A DNA stretch of 64,000 nucleotides from Nephrocerus scutellatus (Eukaryota; Arthropoda; Insecta; Diptera; Pipunculidae): NCBI GenBank assembly GCA_947095585.1, contig OX352762.1, positions 44,256,018-44,320,017 on the forward strand, in the 5' to 3' direction. The notes below the pieces were generated by a model that was not told where the DNA came from, did no database searches, and worked only from the letters and a program-made list of their open reading frames with translations. How positions within the stretch are numbered: the first letter of the stretch is position 1; the number at the start of each line of letters is the position of its first letter. The translations under genes were made by a program, and so were the position numbers. Below are positions 32,745 through 44,321 of this stretch, in pieces.

Positions 32745-34332
32745 AAAACAACCCATAAAAATTAAAATTTTTCATCTAATTTCTCTATTCCCAGAAATGT
32801 ATATGGGAGCCCCTCGATCCTGGGTCATTTTTTTTTATTGTAGGAGAAAATCATCGAAAGAGACATTTGAAATCAGATGTCAAATTTGAAAATGCTTAGA
32901 TCATTTTGTTTTGAGCACTTAGAACACGCTCATACTCTGAGCAAATAAGAAACACGAGCATTTTTCTTGAGAACTCTTTGACTGCTCTGAGCTAATTTAT
33001 GAAAACGCCAAATGACAGAATATTGTGAAAACTTGTTGTTCTATCTGTAAGTTGATATCGACAACAAAAAACGACATCAATTAAAATACAATTCAGTAAA
33101 TAAGTAAGTAAGTTGAATTAAGCATAAAACATTTATGTCTCGTTTCATTTGCTGGGTTCATTTGTGGGTGAGCTAAGATTTCTCTCTCGTGGTTTCAGTT
33201 TAACGTTGCATTTGCGAACTGTGCCCGGAGTACGGTTTGATTTTATGTACCTTTGTTTTTTAACCGATAATGTTACTTTGCTACCCGTCGGCAATCGGGT
33301 ACTTCGGGCACTCACCTCGTTCACCTCGAAAACTCTGTCACTTTGATACCCATATGGGTATGGTTTCGGATACGGTTTGTGCAATTGGAAAGAGACATTA
33401 GTAAACAAAATACATACATATTACTTAAGATGAAATGGAATGTTGATAATCGATTCGACTTTTATACTATTACGCACATTTATGGTAACTTTGTGAAATG
33501 GCATTAATAATAATTGTGTAAGTCGGAGTAATGTATATTGATGCTTGGGAAATGATGTGAAACCGTTTTCGTTTCTGTTTTCGTTCATTATTAGAAATAA
33601 TGACATTATTAATAACCGTGTAAGTGCCGAGTTAAAAATATGGCGACGCAAACTCGTAGTAGATTTTGCAATCAAAATCCACCACCCAAAACCAAGCAGC
33701 ACAGCCGACTGCGCAGCACACACCGCACACAGTCATTCAAGTCCGACGGTATCCGATGCCACTATATGATATGATATTTAAAAATCACTACCAAATTGTA
33801 GAAAAAGTGTTGTTTAATGGGTTTACACATGTTTGTAAAATTTAAAAAAAAATCGGGTAATTTTTATTTTAAATTTGTATGGGAGCCCCACGAACCCGGG
33901 GCCCGATCACTTCCAAATTAAATTAAATTAATTAAAAGAAAGTATTGTCACTGGAAATACACATGTATACAAAATTTCAAGAAAATCGGGCTTTAGGAAG
34001 TGCGTTAAAAATTGATAATTAAAAAAAAAATTTGTATAGGAGCCCCCGACCCCGGGGCGCGATCGCTTCAAAAAAATTTACAAAAAGTTTTGGCCATCGG
34101 AGATACACATGCATATAAAATTTGAAGAAAATCGGGAACTTTTTTCATAAAATTTGTATGGGTGCCCCCCCGACCCAGGGGCCCGATCACTTCCAAATTT
34201 TTACAGAAAGTGTTGTCCATCAAAGATACACATGCGTCTAAAATTTGAAGAAAATCGGGTAAATTTTTTAAAATTTTTTAAAAAAGCCAGCCGGTCGCCA
34301 CGGGCAAGTGAAGTTAATATAGAGAATTTAAA
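32745..34332 (+). repeat. Short-element family, longest copy (~1.6 kb)
   Basis: Left end AACAACCCATAAAAATTAAAA at about 32748, then a core (GAGACATTTGAAATCAGATG...GAGCACTTAGAACACGCTC...AACGACATCAATTAAAATAC) that matches 13730-14170 but includes an additional ~485 bp at 33190-33675 (TTTCAGTTTAACGTTGC...TTTGCAATCAAAATCC). Array units follow from 33880, and the right end GCCACGGGCAAGTGAAG TTAATATAGAGAATTTAA closes it at about 34332. Best candidate for a full-length family member. Confidence 0.82.
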
Positions 34333-34765
34333 AATGCGATGCGATTTGGTTGCAAACCGTTTGTTATCAAAACTTCCAGTGCTGGAATTTTACCGCAACA
34401 ACATGCGTTGGGCAATTATTTTGTTGCAAACCGTTTGTTATCAAAAATTCTAGTGCTGTAAATGTGCCGAAAAAACGCGCAATTCATTATTTTAAATGTA
34501 TACGCGTATGGTCAATGTGGTCGCCAGGCTTAGGCTCAACCGAAGAGGTTTTTTCAGCTCACATGCAGGATGCGGTGATACACGTATCTTTACATAAAAC
34601 TCCCAGAAAAAAAAAACAACTAGTTTTCTTACAGCGCTCTCGATTTCCTGGTTCGACTTTGTGACGACCGCGAGAATTAAAGGTCACCTTTGGGCCGGAC
34701 TAGCTAAGAGATTAAAGATGAGAAAAAATATAGCAAGTCATATTAAGTTTTAGTTAGTAAAGTTT
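34333..34765 (+). repeat. Interspersed repeat shared with 56660-57205 (candidate LTR)
   Basis: Contains GCAAACCGTTTGTTATCAAAA twice (34351 and 34427), GCCAGGCTTAGGCTCAACCG, CACATGCAGGATGCGGTGAT and CGCGAGAATTAAAGGTCACC, ending TTAAGTTTTAGTTAGTAAAG. The copy at 56660-57205 lies directly downstream of a gypsy integrase, which suggests an LTR or 3' UTR origin; here it stands alone. Confidence 0.6.
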
Positions 34766-34917
34766 GCCTAAATTTTCAACTAACAAAACCCCCAAATCTT
34801 GCCTCGGAAACCCTCAGTGACGCCGTTTGTAGCATATCGGTAGCCGAAATAGCAAGTGGATCATGGCTCAGTGGAAAGTAGTCGGACAACAAACGCTAAT
34901 AAACTAACAGAAAAATA

Positions 34918-35935
34918 AAAAAAAAACAACCCATAAAATGAAAAATGTTCATGTAAATTCTATAATAGGAGATACGTATTATGTGTTTATAATTTGAAGA
35001 AAATCGGGCTAATTTTTAAAAAATTTACATAGGCACCACACGGGTCACCCGATCACTCCAAAAATTTTGCAAAAAGTTTTGTCCATCGGATATACACATT
35101 GTGTTTAAAATTTGAAGAAAATCGAGCTCATTTAAAAAAAAAACAACTCATAAAAATTAAAATTTTTCATGCAAATTCTCTAATAGAGAATATATGTGTG
35201 TGCAAAGTTTGAACGGGTTAATTTGGCAAAAAATTAATATTAGAGCACATCTGTACAAAAAATATTTGTATGGGAAAAAAATTCAAATCAAAAATTCAAA
35301 AATTTTTACAAAAAGTTAGGTCTATCGGAGATACACATATGTTTAAAATATAAAGTAAATCGGGCAAATTTTTATAAAAAAAATGTATGGTCCCGCCCCC
35401 GGGTGTCAGGGCCTATTCGCTCCAAATATTTTACAAAAACTTTTGTCCATCGGGTTAAACATATGTTTAAAGTTTGAAGAAAATCGAAATTTTTTTTACA
35501 AAAAGTGTTGACTATCGGAGATATACGCGTATATAATTTGAAGAAAATCGGGTTAATTTTTTTATAAAAGTTTTTAGGCCCCACAACCCTTGGGACCGGG
35601 GTCTTCAAAGTTTTTACAAAAAGGGTTGTCCATGGGGCCCCATGACCCTGTAACCCGGAGCCTCCAAAATTTTTACAGAAAGTGTTGTCCATCGAAGATA
35701 CATGCTTCTATAAAATTTGAAGAAAATCGGGTAAATATTTGATCTGATATTTGTATGGGTGCCCCCCGACCCCGAGGTGCCCCAAATTTTAATAGAAAGT
35801 ATTGTCACCGGAAATATACATGTGTGCAAAATTTCAATAAAGTCGGGCTTTGGGAAGTGGGTTAAAATTTGATCAGAAAATCTGACCAGCCAGCCAGCCA
35901 CGTGCACGCGAAGTTAATATAGAGAATTTAAAAAT
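34918..35935 (+). repeat. Short-element family, two merged copies
   Basis: A left end at 34924 (AACAACCCATAAAATG) with about one and a half units is followed by a second left end at 35143 (AACAACTCATAAAAATTAAAA). About six further units follow, then CCAGCCAGCCACGTGCACGCG and TTAATATAGAGAATTTAA at 35913-35932. Confidence 0.8.
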
Positions 35936-35939
35936 GAGG

Positions 35940-36540
35940 TTCGACACCGAGAACATGAGGACTATATCCCACTTTTTTTTTTTTATAAAGAGACTCATTG
36001 CCAAGGGAGGACTCCCTGAATGACTTGCGTCACGGCAATAAGTTGGGCTAAGCCCTTTATTAAATTCAAAATAAAATAAAAATCGAAGAAATGTGATTTA
36101 CAATATATATCACATTCCTCACGTTTGTAGCCGGTTTCAATTTATTTTTTTTTTTTACTTTAAACGCGACTGTCCAACTCATTTCCTTTTCCTTCTTTTT
36201 TTTTCTCCATTCCTCCGATGCGCAACATTAATTGCAGCATTGTTAACCGAAAATTCGGATCATCCGATCAGAATTATCCAACCAGAAGCTGCCAACAAGA
36301 CCAAACCGGTTTTACTTTAAGCAACTGCAGTCAGACAGGAAATGTTGCATTATGCGACAACTTATGTCGGTTGCATTTCGTCATTAAATGACATTAATCT
36401 GGGACGTCTGCAAACTACTTGTGGATGTTACAAATCGTGGGGACGACCCATGCCCGAGAAAGGGTCTCTAAAAGCCGGGCAAACACTAAGGAATTAGCAG
36501 AACTAACAACTTGCGACAACGCGCGAAACTGGTTATCTTC
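35940..36540. other. Possible 3' LTR/UTR of the adjacent gypsy element
   Basis: The stretch contains a poly-T run (35977-35988), GGGAGGACTCCCTGAATGACTTG and TTAAATTCAAAATAAAATAAA. For the minus-strand gypsy element ending at 36543 this would be the 3' side. No paired LTR was found, so the call stays open. Confidence 0.3.
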
Positions 36541-36542
36541 TG

Positions 36543-37800
36543 TTTAAACACGCAGGTCTTTCAAGTGGTATGTGCCCAAGGACTTGTCACGTAAGTCACG
36601 TAACTTATAGGCCACATTCCCAACTTTCGCTTCGATAATAGCGGGAACAAACTTTGGAGCCAACTTCGCCGCTAATTTATTAACGGCGTCGCTCTGGGGA
36701 AATGGTTCTCACAAACACCGGCTGTCCAATATGGAACATTCTATTATGACTACGTAAATTATACCGCCGCGCATTATTTTGATGCGCCACCCTTAAGTAG
36801 TGCAGCACCTTTTCACGGATAGCATTTAGGCGATCCGGCTTGGTGGTAACGTGTAAGAAATTGTCATCCGAGAACCCCAATAGCCGACGAAGTTTATAAT
36901 CAGACCCATGCAAAATCATATGTTGCCCGAATACCAGGAAATGGGGGGAAAACTTCGTGGATGAATGCACGACATTTCGCAAAGTGGACGTGATTTCAGC
37001 GAGATGTAGATCCCACTCAGCATGAGAATCATCCAGATAGGACCGAATAGCGGACAGAAGTGTACGGTTTACGCGCTCAGAGGCATTGCTTTGTGGTGAG
37101 TAGACTGGGGTACGAATATGACTGACTCCATAATTCTGCAACAATTCCTGGAACAGTTTGGAGATAAACTGCCGACCATTATCCGTGGTAACGCTTTCAG
37201 GTACAGAGAAATGTTTCTGAGACATCAGCCATTGTAGGCTGGCGTGGTCTGTTTATAAAGTGAAAGAATATCCTTCAATATATGGTCGAAACTTTTTGAC
37301 ACTCAAGAAAGCCGCATAGCATTCCAGCTCCGTGACCGAATAGTTCCTCTGTGCAGCATTCAATTTCTGTGACACGAAGGCTATAGGACGTTCGTTTCCC
37401 TCAGAATCCAGTTGAAACAACACGACGCTACCTACCCCAGTGGTGCTGGCATCACACTGTATGAAGAAGGGTTCGCATTATTTGGATTAGCCAGAACCGG
37501 TGATTTAGACAAGGCAGACTTCAGTGATTCGAAAGCGGAGTCAGCCAAGGCTGACTATTTAATCTTAGATCCCTTTTTTAAGCAGGCCAGTGAGCGGTGC
37601 TGATAGAGAAGCATAGTTTCGTATAAAGCGTCTATACCAACCACTCATGCCCAAGAATCGACGAATCTGCTTTGTGGTTTTAGGAATGGGAAACTCCACG
37701 ATAGCACGCACCTTTTCAGGGTCTGTTCGGAGACAACCGATATGACCATCACCCCCCACCCCCCCACCATTAACATTCGTCAATACACGCACAGCACCTC
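36543..37800 (-). mobile_element. Ty3/gypsy remnant with RNase H-integrase deletion
   Basis: From 37800 down: RT end/connection (LRTDPEKVRAIVEFPIPK, RRFLGMSGWYRRFIRNY), RNase H (QCDASTTGVGSVVLFQLDSE, ERPIAFVSQKLNAAQRNYS, ELECYAAFLSV), then at about 37218 DHASLQWLMSQ jumps straight into the integrase core. The rest of RNase H, the integrase zinc finger and the first catalytic residue are deleted. Integrase follows to a stop near 36680, with the C-terminal tail (LGTYHLKDLRV) continuing in another frame to a TAA at 36543-36545. LTRs not identified. Confidence 0.88.
36680..37225 (-). pseudogene. Ty3/gypsy integrase core and C-terminal part
   Basis: The open stretch shows VPESVTTDNGRQFISKLF, in which the aspartate of TDNG is the second catalytic residue, then TPVYSPQSNASERVNRTLL, whose SNASERVNR holds the third catalytic glutamate, and a chromatin-contact region with GQPVFVRTIS. 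The enzyme would insert element cDNA. The first catalytic aspartate is missing because of the deletion, and a frameshift near 36680 cuts the tail. Confidence 0.9.
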
Positions 37801-39060
37801 AAGTATTGTACAACCATTTACTTTATTTATAATCTTTGAATTCAAGTCTAAACATAATTTTCTCGATATATATTAAATTATCATATTTTATACTTATACT
37901 TATAATAGAATTAGTTTTCACTAGATATCTTAAATTATCATTACATTTTATACTGTTTTTTTATAATCATTAAAACCAATTTTAGAATTAGTTTCCACTA
38001 GATATCTTAAATTGTTTTCACACGCCCATAGACGAAAGTGACTGTTTTGTACGCTATAAACTAGCCTCGAAAGTAGCCCATAACAACACTAGTTATGTTA
38101 TTATATAAACGTCTTTTGTTATTTACTACAATCTCAGCGAACACATTGCGCATGAGCAAGAATTCTCTTTTGTTTGTCGTTTGTGATTTCTGCTTCTCTC
38201 TCGAATTAGCAAAAAACCGGTTTGAACGCGTGAAAAATTCATTTCTTTGTTATTTACTGCATTCACAGCGAACACACATTCTCACATTTCTGCTTCTCTC
38301 TCGATTTAGCAAAAAAAAACCGGTTTGGACGCGTGAAAAATATCGTACACGACTTGCAGAAAAGTGCTCATCGTGCTCGTTAGATTGTCAAGCTTCGACC
38401 TCGCACAATAAACTCCACTTTCCTTGCTCTTTCTGTAATATACTATATCATATCCTATACTGTTTATATATACATATTGCTGGTGCACCACATTTATAAA
38501 AGTAGCATTTTTCATGTGTATTAAATAATTTTGGTCAATAACCTTACTAGTAAACCTTGCGTTTTTGTTTCATGGTTGTTCTTCATTTCTTCTTCTGTTC
38601 GTGGCCAGATGACTCGGGCATAATTACAAGTCATTGAGGCTGAGGTCGCGCAGGTCATGCTGACCTCGGTAGGCTAGAGCCGAGCGTTGCACCCATTTCC
38701 CTTTCCCATTTCCTTCCTGCGGTCTTATCAAGTCGCGTGTTATGCCCCGCAAGAACCCTGACCTTCCCTGAGCGGTAGCCGGCAAATAAGACCGCGCGGG
38801 ACCCATGCATAACAGGGAAAAGTCTGTCAACTGAGTGGATGTGGGACTTTGCCCAATCCATTATGTTACAAAAGTTAATAATGTTCTAATAAAGTGCTAA
38901 AGTGAATTTGATTTAGTTTGTTGAACGCCCGAAAAAGAAAACCCCATTTCCATCGTAATATACTTTCTCTTTCTATCGTACAAGAGCTCAGCTGCCATCG
39001 TGGGACTGTCGACAGCCTCAGGAAAGAAGCGAGTTGCATTGAATCCAAGGTAAATCATAT
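37801..39060. other. AT-rich non-coding stretch with LTR-like features
   Basis: GAATTAGTTTTCACTAGATA occurs at 37909 and again (TTTCC variant) at 37985. Two ~115-120 bp units sharing TTTGTTATTTACT, CAGCGAACACA, TTTCTGCTTCTCTCTCGA and AAACCGGTTTGAACGCGTG lie at 38115-38235 and 38240-38345. A TATA-like TTATATAAACG at 38099-38109 and AATAAA at about 38407 would fit an LTR, but no partner LTR or coding region with a matching boundary was seen. Confidence 0.35.
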
Positions 39061-39069
39061 TATATTGTT

Positions 39070-40282
39070 GTCGTTGGTCACCAATACTTTGGTTTTTTTC
39101 TCCGTGACTTTTTTTTAATATAGTCTAGTAATTTTATGCTACTAAAATCTATACGAAGACTTGATTCTCATCAACAATTTTAATGATATTTTTGCCAATC
39201 TAACAGTACGCAAAGATACACGTACATGTAAGGATTTCTTGTTTTTTTGGATGTTTATTGTACATTTTATTTGTATAATTGAACAATACTCGAAGACCCA
39301 TGAATATAAGAATTTTTTTTCTTTAAGCTTTAGTTTAATACTTCTCTAAGTTAATGATACTCGAATATTGAATTTTCCTCAATAATTGTATGGATAATTC
39401 TGTAATTTAATAATATTCAAAGATATCAACATTTGTTTATTCCTTTTTTTTGTACTTTCATTAATGTTCAAATATGCCCGTAAATTTGAATTGCCCCAGT
39501 AATATTTGATTATTTAACTAATAATATGGGTTTGGGGCCTATAAATAGAAAAAAACAAATTGATTTAGGAAATCCAAATTAAACATGTTTTCGATACTAA
39601 TTTTGGCGACTTAGAACCATTTGATACCTTTTTTTATTGTTTGCACCAATAAAAATAAACAAGTAATATTGATACCCTGGTGCTCAAGAATTACTTTCTT
39701 TTTTTTGTAGTATAAATACTTTCCTAAATTTTAATATTTTTTTTGGTTTAATGGGAAATTAAAAAGAGTTAAGAATAACTTACCATTTTGTTAGTTTTTT
39801 CTGAATCATAAATACTTTCCCAAATTTTAAATTTTTGATTTATGTAAAAATATTTAAGAATGACTTACCTTTATTATATTTTTTTTTACTCCAGTTGGGA
39901 TTTTTTTTTATGAGAATTAAAGGATTTAAGGTTGAATAAATACTGTTTTTGGTATTTATTTGTGTCTATGGCTGATTAAATATACACTATTTTTGGAGTC
40001 TTCCATTCGCTTCGCTGGTAATACCTGGGCAAGTGCCGATGACGGGTCGAACATTCCCCACTTTTATTATTTTCCTTCTCTAAGACGTGCACGTAATTAC
40101 TTTCTTATGGTGAAGATGACGGCTTATGGCGGTGCAATAACCCATTTCGGTGAGCTTAGCTTGAGCATCCGCAAGACGTGCACCCCGCACCTCCCCCAAT
40201 AAGCTGACACGACAGCATTTAATACCGGCCGCGGAAAGCCATCGAGATCCTAGGTCTCAAAAACTGCCGATAAATCATTACA
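39070..40282 (+). repeat. LTR of a Ty3/gypsy element (left edge approximate)
   Basis: The sequence from TTTTTTCTCCGTGAC onward is repeated at 60130-62281 in the same order (CTATACGAAGACTTGA, ATATGGGTTTGGGGCCTAT, GATGACGGGTCGAACATTCC, GGTGAAGATGACGGCTTATG, CGCGGAAAGCCATCGAGAT). It ends in GATAAATCATTACA just before a primer-binding-site-like sequence. Two copies with the same right end plus the PBS support the LTR call; the left end was placed where similarity starts. Confidence 0.72.
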
Positions 40283-40287
40283 TAAAA

Positions 40288-40305
40288 TGGCGACCAATGG
40301 GGCCG
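40288..40305 (+). promoter_or_regulatory. Retrotransposon primer-binding site
   Basis: TGGCGACCAATGGGGCC starts five bases after the LTR terminal CA. TGGCGACC at this position is a typical tRNA 3'-end complement used for minus-strand priming in Ty3/gypsy elements. The tRNA species is not determined. Confidence 0.65.
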
Positions 40306-41139
40306 AAAAGTGTTCTGGGGTGAATTCTTTTGGGTCTCACACTTTTTTTCTTATTTTTCTTAAATTTTAATTTTCGAATAGCTTAATTTAAACAGTGTCA
40401 CTAATGGCACTATCTATTTTGTGCCTCCAGCGTGATTGATTGTGCAGGGCCATCCGGAAATGAAAGACAATTGGTGTCCGACTGCCGTGTCCGACTACCA
40501 GTTTCTTGACCGTTGATATTTGTACAATCGAGATATTAATCCTTTGGGACAACTTCTTTCTGTTCAAAGATATTTCTCGCTGGAGCTATCCTCCTAATTT
40601 CGGTTATCCGTTATTGAAAAGATTGTGGCGTGGTTTGTCTCGGAATTGCAAGAGTTTGGCATTCGACTGACTTCCTGACCAGAAGTGAATCATTTCTAAT
40701 TGTGATTATAATGGATTTATAACCCTTTTAACCTTTTAGGTGGTACTCGGAAGTGAGGGAGACCCCGATGGAAAATTGATATTTAGATCCTTTTGTTTGT
40801 GGAGTTTTATAACGAATTGGTAGATTTAAGCTTTTGTTTTTTTTGCTTAACACTTAAGGTTTTATTATCAATTTATTTTATTTCAGAATTTTTATTAAAA
40901 ATATCGTTTTGAGTTTCTTATGCAGACCTTAAAGTTCATTACAGGTTTTGTTTATAGATTAGGATTGAATTTTTTTTTGAAAAAAAAAACTGCAACTTAT
41001 TTCGATTGTTCTGCTTCGTTTGGAAGATTCTATATGCTTGGTAGCAATTGGGTTTTGTTTGCATTCTTAACTATTTTGAATAGTTATTTAAATACTTACG
41101 ACGTTTTAATTCCAACTGATTTCTTTGTATTGTAAGGTC
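40306..41139 (+). other. Untranslated leader of the Ty3/gypsy element
   Basis: About 0.8 kb without a conserved frame between the primer-binding site and the gag-like region. No promoter or splice signal could be assigned with confidence. Confidence 0.45.
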
Positions 41140-41985
41140 CCATAGCGATCAATCTGACTGATCTGACTGAAGTAGTCGTTCCCGGCTTACAAATTTGTAT
41201 ACTTTGTAAAATCGAAATCGACGGTAGTGCGGAAAGTGTGATCACTACATGCAATCTCGCGTTTCATAAGTACTGTCTAGCTGAAGTGCTGAAAGGTTCT
41301 GAATTCTGTCTGCAATCTGCCAAGTTCGTTGAATTCCCTGCGTCCGTTTCTTATCTCAAATCGTACCAAAGCCGTTAGCGATAGCGATATCGAAATGCCT
41401 AAAAATACGAGCTCGTATAATACACGTTTTAGATCTCAAAAGAGACCCCTGGTACGACCTCAGCTAGGTTCGCAAGAGGAAAAACCAGTGGGAAATCGAA
41501 TTTCGGATTAACGCCCAGTGCAAACCCCCAAACTGTAGGATATGCTGACAACAGCGCTAGATCCTCTTTCGCTGGTAAACCTGCTAGTCAAAGCCGCAGT
41601 AAACGCGTAGCGTCGGTACCCGTTAATTCACCAGCCCTTGAAAATGTATCTTAGCCGCGCGATATGCCTTTTGAACAAAGAGAGCTATATAATTCATATT
41701 TCATTTCCTAATCGTTCATCACAACTGAACGTTGACACGGCTGTGAAAGTAGCTAATATTGTTTTGAGATGGCACCTTCAATTTGATGGTTCGTCCGAAG
41801 GATTGGTAGTTGACAACTTCATCTATTAAGTTAATTCGTAGACACAGCAAAGTCTGGACGGAAATTTTAGCCTACTGTGCAGAAATGAGCAAGTTTTGTA
41901 TAAAGGTAGAGCCAAGGAATGGTTTTGGAGATTTCACAGATATCAACCGTATTTTACATGGGATCCAAGACGAGCGTTTTCAATA
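41140..41985 (+). pseudogene. Ty3/gypsy gag-like region with N-terminal RING-like cysteine block
   Basis: Near 41195-41315 the frame encodes CILCKIEIDG, then CNLAFHKYC and a further cysteine (C-x2-C, C-x4-H-x2-C, C), a RING/PHD-like arrangement. Downstream, after stops and frame changes, WHLQFDGSSEGLVVDNFIY (about 41767-41826) and AKEWFWRFHRYQP (about 41912-41950) are typical of Ty3/gypsy retrotransposon gag (capsid). The region is cut at 41986 by a LINE insertion, so protease and pol are absent on this side. Confidence 0.65.
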
Positions 41986-43269
41986 TATAATCAAAATTAA
42001 GTTTTAGGGTATTTATAAATAGTGGGGAAATACCAGTCTCAACTAGAAGCATACTATTTGGTATGCTTTGAGGCAGTTTAATTATTTCAAGAAAAAAAAC
42101 GCATCAGTTTTATAATATATCTTATAACCCCAAACCTGTGCTGCATACAGCAAGACTTATTTAAAAACCGCTTGAAATATCTGTTATTTTACTCTTAAGG
42201 ATAAGTGCTTATCTTCCAGACAGTTTTTCCAAGCCGCACTAATGACTGACTTCGTTGTTGTAAACTTCTCTTTGAGATGTTGTCCCATATTCATGTTATT
42301 GGAGATATTGATACCGAGGTATTTGTAGGATTTAACTATTTCTAGCTCTTGACCGGAAAAAACCACTTTTCATTATTCGCATATCGTCCTCCTCCTTCTC
42401 TGAACACCATGACCTTGGATTTGGTTAAATTGACCTTTAGTCTCCACTTTTCGCTGTACTTTTGTAACCGGTTTATCATTCTCTGCAATCTCTCCGGTGA
42501 GTCCGCAAGTACGACCAAATCATATGCATATAGCAGACTTTTAATGGAAATTCTACCAATTTTTATACCCCCAAATAAAGCTTCTGTTATGTCATCAATA
42601 AACATCACAAATGCTTGGGGGCTAAAGTTGCATCCCTGTTTTACCCCCATTATTGTTTCAAAGAAATTTGATAATTGTTTTTCATATATCTTTTCGATCA
42701 GTTTTCCAAACTTTCTGGATAGCCCAAGATTGTACAGTTTGTAGAAAAGTGCACTTTTGTCTACTTTGTCGAGGTCTAAGAAAAACGCATACAATTTCTT
42801 CTTTCTTCTAATGTAGTTCAGCGCAACTGTTGTTAGTATGAAGATTTGGTCCGTTGTTGGGTAATTTGCTCGAAACCCCGCTTGAAACTCAGATAGCAAG
42901 TGATTTTGGGATACCCAGATTTGAAAACGTTTAGCGAGAATACCCATTAGAATTTTTAATGACGAGTTTAAAAATGCAATGCCATGGTAGTTTTCTGCCA
43001 GATTGGGGTCACCTTTCTTGAGAATGGGGAAGATCACTGATTGCTTGAAATTGTTTGGGATGGCTCCTGTTTCAAAAATACGGTTATATTCTTTTGTGAG
43101 AAGTTTAATCAGATCGTTATTTGCATATTTGTAAAATTCGACAGGTATAACATCCGTATACTGGGTTCTTTGCGGTTCTTGCAGTTATTTAACCAGCCTT
43201 TTACTACTTCTTCTGTGATGGGGTCATCCAAGAGATCATTCATATTATTCGGCACTGCATATTGGAACC
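41986..43269 (-). mobile_element. LINE 3' part, tandem duplicate of 43270-44553
   Basis: This 1284 bp block is a head-to-tail copy of the next block. The only difference noticed is at 42655/43939 (G versus T, changing Thr to Lys in the RT). It holds the RT segment 42342-43037 and the C-terminal piece 42184-42366, plus the 3' UTR with TTTATAAATACCCTAAAAC. It separates gag of the surrounding gypsy element from whatever followed. Confidence 0.95.
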
Positions 43270-43625
43270 TATAATCAAAATTAAGTTTTAGGGTATTTAT
43301 AAATAGTGGGGAAATACCAGTCTCAACTAGAAGCATACTATTTGGTATGCTTTGAGGCAGTTTAATTATTTCAAGAAAAAAAACGCATCAGTTTTATAAT
43401 ATATCTTATAACCCCAAACCTGTGCTGCATACAGCAAGACTTATTTAAAAACCGCTTGAAATATCTGTTATTTTACTCTTAAGGATAAGTGCTTATCTTC
43501 CAGACAGTTTTTCCAAGCCGCACTAATGACTGACTTCGTTGTTGTAAACTTCTCTTTGAGATGTTGTCCCATATTCATGTTATTGGAGATATTGATACCG
43601 AGGTATTTGTAGGATTTAACTATTT

Positions 43626-44321
43626 CTAGCTCTTGACCGGAAAAAACCACTTTTCATTATTCGCATATCGTCCTCCTCCTTCTCTGAACACCATGACCTT
43701 GGATTTGGTTAAATTGACCTTTAGTCTCCACTTTTCGCTGTACTTTTGTAACCGGTTTATCATTCTCTGCAATCTCTCCGGTGAGTCCGCAAGTACGACC
43801 AAATCATATGCATATAGCAGACTTTTAATGGAAATTCTACCAATTTTTATACCCCCAAATAAAGCTTCTGTTATGTCATCAATAAACATCACAAATGCTT
43901 GGGGGCTAAAGTTGCATCCCTGTTTTACCCCCATTATTTTTTCAAAGAAATTTGATAATTGTTTTTCATATATCTTTTCGATCAGTTTTCCAAACTTTCT
44001 GGATAGCCCAAGATTGTACAGTTTGTAGAAAAGTGCACTTTTGTCTACTTTGTCGAGGTCTAAGAAAAACGCATACAATTTCTTCTTTCTTCTAATGTAG
44101 TTCAGCGCAACTGTTGTTAGTATGAAGATTTGGTCCGTTGTTGGGTAATTTGCTCGAAACCCCGCTTGAAACTCAGATAGCAAGTGATTTTGGGATACCC
44201 AGATTTGAAAACGTTTAGCGAGAATACCCATTAGAATTTTTAATGACGAGTTTAAAAATGCAATGCCATGGTAGTTTTCTGCCAGATTGGGGTCACCTTT
44301 CTTGAGAATGGGGAAGATCAC
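43626..44321 (-). pseudogene. LINE reverse transcriptase segment
   Basis: About 231 open codons include KKGDPNLAENYHGIAFLN, the palm A block FFLDLDKVDKSALFYKLYN (usual A-A-F-D lost), QGCNFSPQAF and LLYAYDLVVLA, where the catalytic YADD is changed to YAYD. Loss of palm A residues and one of the paired aspartates means the enzyme could not polymerise. The duplicate at 42342-43037 is identical apart from one residue. Confidence 0.88.

Noticed and set aside
33190..33720. Opposing 65-100 codon frames within the extra block of the short-element copy
   Set aside because: Overlapping frames on both strands with no domain similarity; the block is better described as repeat core.
34861..34895. tRNA-like phrase GGATCATGGCTCAGTGGAAAG
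   Set aside because: Only an A-box-like match; no B-box within the expected distance.
38624..38861. Short overlapping minus-strand frames rich in Arg/Gly
   Set aside because: No conserved motif, overlapping frames, and a GC-richer repeat-like background; no evidence for a gene.
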